Assembly: GCA_012961565.1 (NCBI GenBank)
Contig: DTZC01000227.1
Span: 1-9,539 of the forward strand
Source of the DNA: Dehalococcoidia bacterium
GTDB lineage: Bacteria > Chloroflexota > Dehalococcoidia > GIF9 > UBA5629
Direction: 5' to 3'
Length of the DNA stretch: 9,539 bases
Part shown: in pieces, positions 5,022-9,539 of the stretch
How the letters are laid out: each line of letters opens with the position of its first letter
How positions within the stretch are numbered: position 1 is the stretch's first letter
Program-made: the position numbers and the translations under genes
Notes under the pieces: model-generated
What the model saw: the letters and a program-made list of their open reading frames with translations, nothing else
What the model was told of the DNA's origin: nothing
Databases searched by the model: none

Positions 5022-5866
5022 AATGTGAGCTATCGGACAGGATTCTGACCATAACACTCAACAGGCCGGACAGGTTGAACGCTTTCACTCCGGTAATGTG
5101 CCAAGAACTGGTTGATGCTTTTGGCAGGGCTGACGCTGATGACAATGTGCGGGCGGTGATTGTGACCGGTGCCGGACGTGCCTTTTGTGCTGGGGCTGAT
5201 TTAGATCCAGAGAATGCGATTCTGGAGCGGCATCGCCAGGCGTCAAAAGATGACTTGGAGATTCGGAGAGACCTAGCCGGGCGCGTTACATTGACAATTT
5301 ATGACCTGAAGAAACCGGTGATTGCAGCCATTAATGGTCCGGCTGTAGGTGTGGGAATAACTATGACACTGGCTATGGACATCCGTCTAGCGTCTGAAAA
5401 TGCCAGGCTTGGATTTGTCTTCTCCAGGCGAGGCATTGTAGCTGAGGGGGCTAGCACCTGGTTTCTACCTCGGATTGTTGGCATTGGTAAGGCTGCCGAG
5501 TGGCTACTCTCGGGCAGAGTATTTGGAGTGCAGGAAGCACAGGCTCATGGGTTAGTGAGTGAGGTATTGGCACCGAATGCTTTGATTCCTCGGGCGCGCG
5601 AAGTCGCCCTAGAGATTATCCAGAACACTTCGGCGATTTCTGTTGCCCTGTGCCGGCAGTTGCTATGGAAGATGGCAGGTGCTGACCATCCGATGGAAGC
5701 TCACAAAATCGATTCTAAGTGTGTCTGGTGGAGTTTCCAGCAGCCTGATGCACTGGAGGGTATCATGTCATTTCTGGAGAAAAGGCAGCCCAATTTCACC
5801 ATGAAGCCCAGCAGCGATATGCCTGATTTCTATCCTTGGTGGGCTGATAGACCGTTTACTTGGTAA
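5003..5866 (+). CDS. crotonase-superfamily protein (annotated as enoyl-CoA hydratase/isomerase)
   Basis: The 287-residue product has the crotonase (ClpP-like) fold: NRPDRLNAF (20-28), the CoA and oxyanion-hole segments GAGRAFCAGADL (56-67) and INGPAVGVGI (110-119), and DIRLAS (126-131). The oxyanion-hole glycines are present, so it should bind and polarise an acyl-CoA thioester. The classical hydratase acid/base pair (rat Glu144 and Glu164) is missing: the equivalent positions are Thr120 and Phe140. Glu148 (VAEGAS) is a possible substitute. The pattern VFSRRGIV.EGAS.WFLPR and a C-terminal DMPDFYPWW mark a recurrent clade usually annotated as enoyl-CoA hydratase without a proven reaction, so the substrate is open. 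The ATG at 5003 has GGAGGAGGAG (4988-4997) 5 nt upstream. Its TAA stop is one base from that of dnaE. Confidence 0.85.
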   Translation: MEYSQIKCELSDRILTITLNRPDRLNAFTPVMCQELVDAFGRADADDNVRAVIVTGAGRAFCAGADLDPENAILERHRQASKDDLEIRRDLAGRVTLTIYDLKKPVIAAINGPAVGVGITMTLAMDIRLASENARLGFVFSRRGIVAEGASTWFLPRIVGIGKAAEWLLSGRVFGVQEAQAHGLVSEVLAPNALIPRAREVALEIIQNTSAISVALCRQLLWKMAGADHPMEAHKIDSKCVWWSFQQPDALEGIMSFLEKRQPNFTMKPSSDMPDFYPWWADRPFTW

Positions 5867-5867
5867 C

Positions 5868-8800
5868 TTATTCCTCTTCCACTATGAGGCTGTTGTCTCC
5901 TAGGATACTGTTTATTTCCTGTACCAATTCGGGGCAATAGTTGGTAGTGTCTGGCAATTTCATGCTGATTGTTTCCTTGGGCGTGACTATCGAAAGCAAA
6001 ACTGTATCTTTTCCTGGATAGCGGATAACCGTATCCATAACTTGGTGGAGGCGAGTTACATCATCCTCGCCTTTCTCTGTCTGAGTGATGTTTATGACTA
6101 TCTTGCGCGTTAGAGCAGGTGGAGCTGTTTGTTTCACTTCTTTGCCATCTTCGCTTTCTGGCTGGTACTGGCGCACCCCGTAGCAGTTGATGCTTGGACG
6201 CTCATCTCTTAGCTTCACCACGCCTTCTACCAGTAGAATATTACCTTCCTGCCACAGCTCCCTCGTCTGAGTGTAGACTTCAGTCCACGCAGTAACCTCT
6301 ATGCTGCCGTTGAGGTCTTCTAGAGTGGCGGTGATGAAAGGTCGCCCATCCCTGGTGTGTAGGCGGCGTGTTGAAGTCACTATGCCGGCGATGACCACCT
6401 TTTCACCGACCATCTCGGTATCGATGCTGCCACAAAGCGTGGTGGTAGCGTTAGCCAGTTTTGGGGCTGCTGAGGCAAGAGGGTGTTCGGAAAAATAGAC
6501 TCCAAGCAGTTCCCTTTCCCATTCGAGTTTGTCCTTAAGTGATATGTCAAGCTCTTGTAGGTTCAGGTCAGGGAGTGGGGCGGGTACTGTGTCGCCCCAG
6601 AGGTCGAACATGGTAGCTTGTCCTATTTCCTTTAGCCTCTGTTCTGATTGAGCCAGCGATATTATGCGGTCGGTGGCGTTAAGGAGTGTTCCGCGAGGAG
6701 CGAGGCAATCGAAGGCACCGGCCTTAATAAGGCTCTCTATGACTTTTTTGTTAGTATTGCGTAAATCTACCCGCCGGCAAAAATCCTCGATGGACTTGAA
6801 TGTGCCTCCCTTTTCTCTAGCCTCTAGGATAGGCTTAATGGCTGCATAACCGGCATTCTTAATGGCAGTGAGGCTGAAGCGGATGGCTGCTCTACCATTT
6901 TCTTTCTCTATGGTGAAGTTAGCTTGGCTCTTGTTAATGTCTGGAGGGAGCACAGGAATACCCATGCGGCGGCATTCAGCGATGGCTGAGGAAAGCTTCT
7001 CGGAATGGGCGGCGTAGGTGTTCAGGAAGGCGCACATATACTCCACTGGGTAGTTGGCTTTAAGATAGGCTGTTTGGTAGGCGATGAGGGCATAACTTAC
7101 ACTGTGAGCTTTGTTGAATGCATAGCCGGCAAATGGTTCAATTAAGGCGAAGATCTCGGCTGCCAGTTCAGGTGAAATACCTTTCTCTGTGGCGTGTTCA
7201 ATAAAATTCTGACGTTCTCTCTTCATCACCTGAGGGATTTTCTTCCCCATAGCTTTGCGGATAACGTCTGCTTGCCCCAGAGTGTAGCCGGCTAAGGCCT
7301 GAACTATACGAAGCACCTGACCTTGATAGACGATAACACCGTAGGTCTCCTCCAAGCTCTCTTTCATTGCTGGATGTAAATATCGAATGGGCTCGATTCC
7401 GTGCTTTGCTTTTATGAAAGTAGGTATATGTTCCATGGGTCCGGGTCTGTAAAGAGCTATCATCGCAGCTATGTCATTGAAGCATGTGGGTTTAAGTTCC
7501 TTTATGTAGCGACGCATGCCGGGGCTCTCTAGCTGGAAGATGCCGCTAGTTTCTCCAGAGGCAAGCAAGTCAAAGGTTGCTGGGTCATCCAGCGGGATAC
7601 TCTGCAAATCTATAGAGATGCCACGAGTTTCAGCGATTATCTCGCCGGCTTTAGCCAGAAGGGTGAGATTGGCTAGTCCGAGGATGTCTAGTTTGAGCAG
7701 TCCGAGGCGGGCGACACTTTCCATGGAAAACTGGGTCATGCTTATGGTTTGCTCATTATCTTTGGTGGCGCGTTGTAGCGGCATGTGTCGGATTAAAGGT
7801 TCTCTTGAGATGACAACTCCGGCGGCATGGGTGCTGACATGGCGAGCTATACCCTCTAGCTTTTTGGCGGTATCGACCAGATTTCTTACCGCACTATCTT
7901 CATGATAGGCGTCGTAAAACTCTTTATTCTCAGCTAAGGCTTGGTCGAGTGTAATATTTGGTCTAGCAGGTACGAGGCGAGCTACTCTGTCTACCTGACT
8001 GTAAGGCATACCCAGAGCTCTGCCCACATCTCTCAAGGCGGCTCTGGCCCCCAAGGTGCCGAAGGTAATGATTTGGGCTACATGGTCGGCTCCATATTTG
8101 CGGGTGACATAGGCTATGATCTCATCGCGGCGGTCATCTTGGAAGTCCAAATCGATGTCGGGTGGCTCACGGCGTTCTATGTTTAAGAACCGTTCAAAAA
8201 CGAGGTTGTGGGCGAGTGGGTCGATGTTTGTGATCCCCAGGCAGTAAAGAGCTAAGCTTGACGCAGCGCTGCCCCGAACGCCGAAGAGGATATTTTGTTT
8301 CATGGCGAAGGAGACGATGTCCCAGACGACGAGAAGATAGTCTGCAAACTGCGTCTGCCTGATGACTTCCAGTTCGTATGCCAGCCGTTGCTCGATTTCA
8401 GGCTTGGGTTGGGGGAAGCGGCGCTTTAATCCTTGCCAGCAAAGTTCAGCTAGGTAATCATCGGCGGTCTTACCTTGGGGCAAATCTATTTGAGGGAGAT
8501 TAAGCCTGCCGAATTCCAGTTCTAACTGGCACATGTCAGCAATTTTTTGTGTGTTATCCAGAGCCTGGGGCAAGTCAGCGAACAGGTCTGCCATCTCTGT
8601 GGGGCTTTTTAGATAGAAGAAATCGCCAGCCATCTTGAGCCTCCTCTCATCGTAGATGGACGTGTTCGTTTGAATGCAGAGGAGTAGCTCATGAACAGGG
8701 GCATCTTCTCGGTTAATGTAATGGACGTCGCTGGTTGCTGCTATGGGAATGTCCAGCTTGGCAGACAGCGAGAGTAACCCTTCATTAATCTGCTCCAGCT

Positions 8801-9329
8801 CGGGAATAGGATGCCTCTGGATTTCAAGGTAATAGTCGCTAAAGGTGTCCTTGTACCACAGAGCCCGCGCAGCGGCATCTTCCAACCGTCTCTCTAGAAT
8901 GAGACGGGGCAACTCGCCTTGAGCGCAGCCAGAAAGCACAACTAGGCCTTCACTCTGCTTGACTAGAAGTTCCCTGTCTACTCTTGGCTTGTAATAGAAG
9001 CCATCAAGGTGGGCTTTAGTGGTTAGCTGAATAAGGTTGTGATAGCCCTGTCGGTTCTTTGCTATCAGGGTGAGATGGTGTGGATTTTTGTCGCTGCTAT
9101 CCCGGCTCCTATGGTCTGTTTCTGCGACATAGACTTCACAACCTATGATTGGCTTTATGCCTACCTCTTTAGCTGCCACGTAGAAATCGATTACACCGTA
9201 CATGCTCCCGTGGTCAGTAATAGCTAGGCTGTTCATGCCGAGTTCTTTGGCTCGGGAAACAAGTTGGGGAATACGGCACAGACCGTCAAGAAGGCTATAC
9301 TCGGTATGAACGTGGAGGTGGGTAAACAT
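5868..9329 (-). CDS. dnaE: DNA polymerase III alpha subunit
   Basis: The 1153-residue product is a complete bacterial DnaE, the replicative polymerase. Residues 1 to about 260 are the PHP domain, with all nine metal-site residues of proofreading-active relatives (see findings). The polymerase core follows: GVRGSAASS (350-358), catalytic Asp391 and Asp393 in PDIDLDF, and Asp548 in KLDILGL. ALYRPGPM (626-632 region) and GYAFNKAHSVSYALIAYQ (735-752) are palm/fingers motifs, and 790-880 contains the helix-hairpin-helix region. A beta-clamp motif QATMFDL is at 904-910. An OB fold covers about 977-1055, followed by a C-terminal domain. The start is ATG 9329: a longer frame from ATG 9350 would begin on top of the promoter, and MFTHLHVHTEYS is the family's usual N-terminus. 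It converges with the crotonase gene. Confidence 0.97.
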   Translation of the reverse strand: MFTHLHVHTEYSLLDGLCRIPQLVSRAKELGMNSLAITDHGSMYGVIDFYVAAKEVGIKPIIGCEVYVAETDHRSRDSSDKNPHHLTLIAKNRQGYHNLIQLTTKAHLDGFYYKPRVDRELLVKQSEGLVVLSGCAQGELPRLILERRLEDAAARALWYKDTFSDYYLEIQRHPIPELEQINEGLLSLSAKLDIPIAATSDVHYINREDAPVHELLLCIQTNTSIYDERRLKMAGDFFYLKSPTEMADLFADLPQALDNTQKIADMCQLELEFGRLNLPQIDLPQGKTADDYLAELCWQGLKRRFPQPKPEIEQRLAYELEVIRQTQFADYLLVVWDIVSFAMKQNILFGVRGSAASSLALYCLGITNIDPLAHNLVFERFLNIERREPPDIDLDFQDDRRDEIIAYVTRKYGADHVAQIITFGTLGARAALRDVGRALGMPYSQVDRVARLVPARPNITLDQALAENKEFYDAYHEDSAVRNLVDTAKKLEGIARHVSTHAAGVVISREPLIRHMPLQRATKDNEQTISMTQFSMESVARLGLLKLDILGLANLTLLAKAGEIIAETRGISIDLQSIPLDDPATFDLLASGETSGIFQLESPGMRRYIKELKPTCFNDIAAMIALYRPGPMEHIPTFIKAKHGIEPIRYLHPAMKESLEETYGVIVYQGQVLRIVQALAGYTLGQADVIRKAMGKKIPQVMKRERQNFIEHATEKGISPELAAEIFALIEPFAGYAFNKAHSVSYALIAYQTAYLKANYPVEYMCAFLNTYAAHSEKLSSAIAECRRMGIPVLPPDINKSQANFTIEKENGRAAIRFSLTAIKNAGYAAIKPILEAREKGGTFKSIEDFCRRVDLRNTNKKVIESLIKAGAFDCLAPRGTLLNATDRIISLAQSEQRLKEIGQATMFDLWGDTVPAPLPDLNLQELDISLKDKLEWERELLGVYFSEHPLASAAPKLANATTTLCGSIDTEMVGEKVVIAGIVTSTRRLHTRDGRPFITATLEDLNGSIEVTAWTEVYTQTRELWQEGNILLVEGVVKLRDERPSINCYGVRQYQPESEDGKEVKQTAPPALTRKIVINITQTEKGEDDVTRLHQVMDTVIRYPGKDTVLLSIVTPKETISMKLPDTTNYCPELVQEINSILGDNSLIVEEE

Positions 9330-9352
9330 AAGGCTTGCCCCGGACACCATAA

Positions 9353-9361
9353 ATTATAGCA
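9353..9361 (-). promoter_or_regulatory. dnaE: extended -10 promoter of dnaE
   Basis: On the minus strand TGCTATAAT gives an exact TATAAT (9353-9358) with a TGn extension (9359-9361). No good -35 box lies at the right distance, as is common for extended -10 promoters. Transcription would start around 9346, so the ATG at 9350 would lie at or before the start, and the true coding start is ATG 9329 with a short GGGG-type site. Confidence 0.6.
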
Positions 9362-9506
9362 CATGGCTCCTAGGCTTGCCTTTTCGTTCCTTACGGAGGA
9401 AAAAACTTTTTGTATGTTTGTCGAAGTCTAGCTTCTTGATTATTACTGATTCAAATATAGCCTGTTGCTTTCAGGTGGGAGTTGGCTGGGATTAAAGTCC
9501 TTGGAA

Positions 9507-9531
9507 TTGCCCCCTTCGTTCATGGGGGTAA
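9507..9531. other. GC-rich hairpin near the window edge
   Basis: TTGCCCCC (9507-9514) and GGGGGTAA (9524-9531) form an 8-bp stem including one G-U pair around the 9-nt loop TTCGTTCAT. There is no clear T-run on either strand, so it is not an obvious intrinsic terminator. It lies about 180 nt upstream of dnaE and could be the end of a neighbouring transcript or a regulatory structure. Between 9362 and 9506 I see nothing that I can defend. Confidence 0.35.
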
Positions 9532-9539
9532 AATCTTAC

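Noticed and set aside
7516..7905. Plus-strand ORF of 129 residues inside dnaE.
   Set aside because: It is antisense to a clearly real DnaE reading frame and has a composition typical of shadow ORFs.
9390..9415. Short stem TTCCT/AGGAA with A- and T-rich flanks, terminator-like.
   Set aside because: The stem is 5 bp with a 5-nt loop, lies upstream of dnaE and has no gene ending beside it to terminate.
9492..9539. Minus-strand open frame running in from the window edge and stopping at TAA (9492-9494), and a 26-codon minus-strand ORF starting at 9523.
   Set aside because: Both are too short to judge, lack ribosome sites and match no family; one lies on the GC-rich hairpin.

Overview
The window is a chromosomal stretch of a bacterium, most likely a member of the Chloroflexota (Dehalococcoidia-like). 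This rests on the character of the DnaE protein (PHP-containing Pol III alpha with a GVRGSAAS-type loop), moderate base composition, strong GGAGGAGGT ribosome-binding sites and gene content. The assignment is inference and should be tested by a dnaE tree. I see no rRNA, tRNA, CRISPR array, insertion sequence, phage gene or integration site.

Layout. (1) Positions 1-234 hold the 3' end of a 2-isopropylmalate synthase gene (plus strand, cut by the window edge). (2) A minus-strand cluster follows, read from 1818 down to 385: a 47-residue lysine-rich protein, a PflX-type radical SAM protein, and an acylphosphatase. (3) A divergent promoter region (about 1819-1958) separates this from a plus-strand cluster at 1959-4642: a 71-residue zinc-ribbon protein, a ComF-family phosphoribosyltransferase, a long-form ribosome hibernation factor (HPF), a MacroD-type ADP-ribose hydrolase and an O6-methylguanine-DNA methyltransferase. 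Short gaps (16-41 nt) and a near-consensus promoter before the first gene suggest one transcript. (4) A 360-nt non-genic stretch (4643-5002) is AT-rich in its first half; its second half could be a long leader with a small hairpin and two tiny ORFs. (5) A crotonase-fold gene (5003-5866) lacks both classical hydratase glutamates. (6) It meets dnaE (DNA polymerase III alpha, minus strand, 5868-9329) tail to tail with one base between the stop codons. (7) Positions 9330-9539 hold the dnaE promoter (extended -10) and a GC-rich hairpin at the window edge.

How the genes fit together. The 1959-4642 cluster reads as a stress/maintenance set: ribosome hibernation, removal of ADP-ribose marks, repair of alkylated guanine, and a ComF protein. 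DnaE keeps all nine PHP metal-site residues, so the replicative polymerase may proofread itself. The PflX-type enzyme has no glycyl-radical partner in view. I found no convincing undescribed multi-gene system. The most interesting leads are the HPF/macrodomain/MGMT operon, the crotonase without its acid/base glutamates, the 47-residue basic protein, and the structured leader before the crotonase gene.
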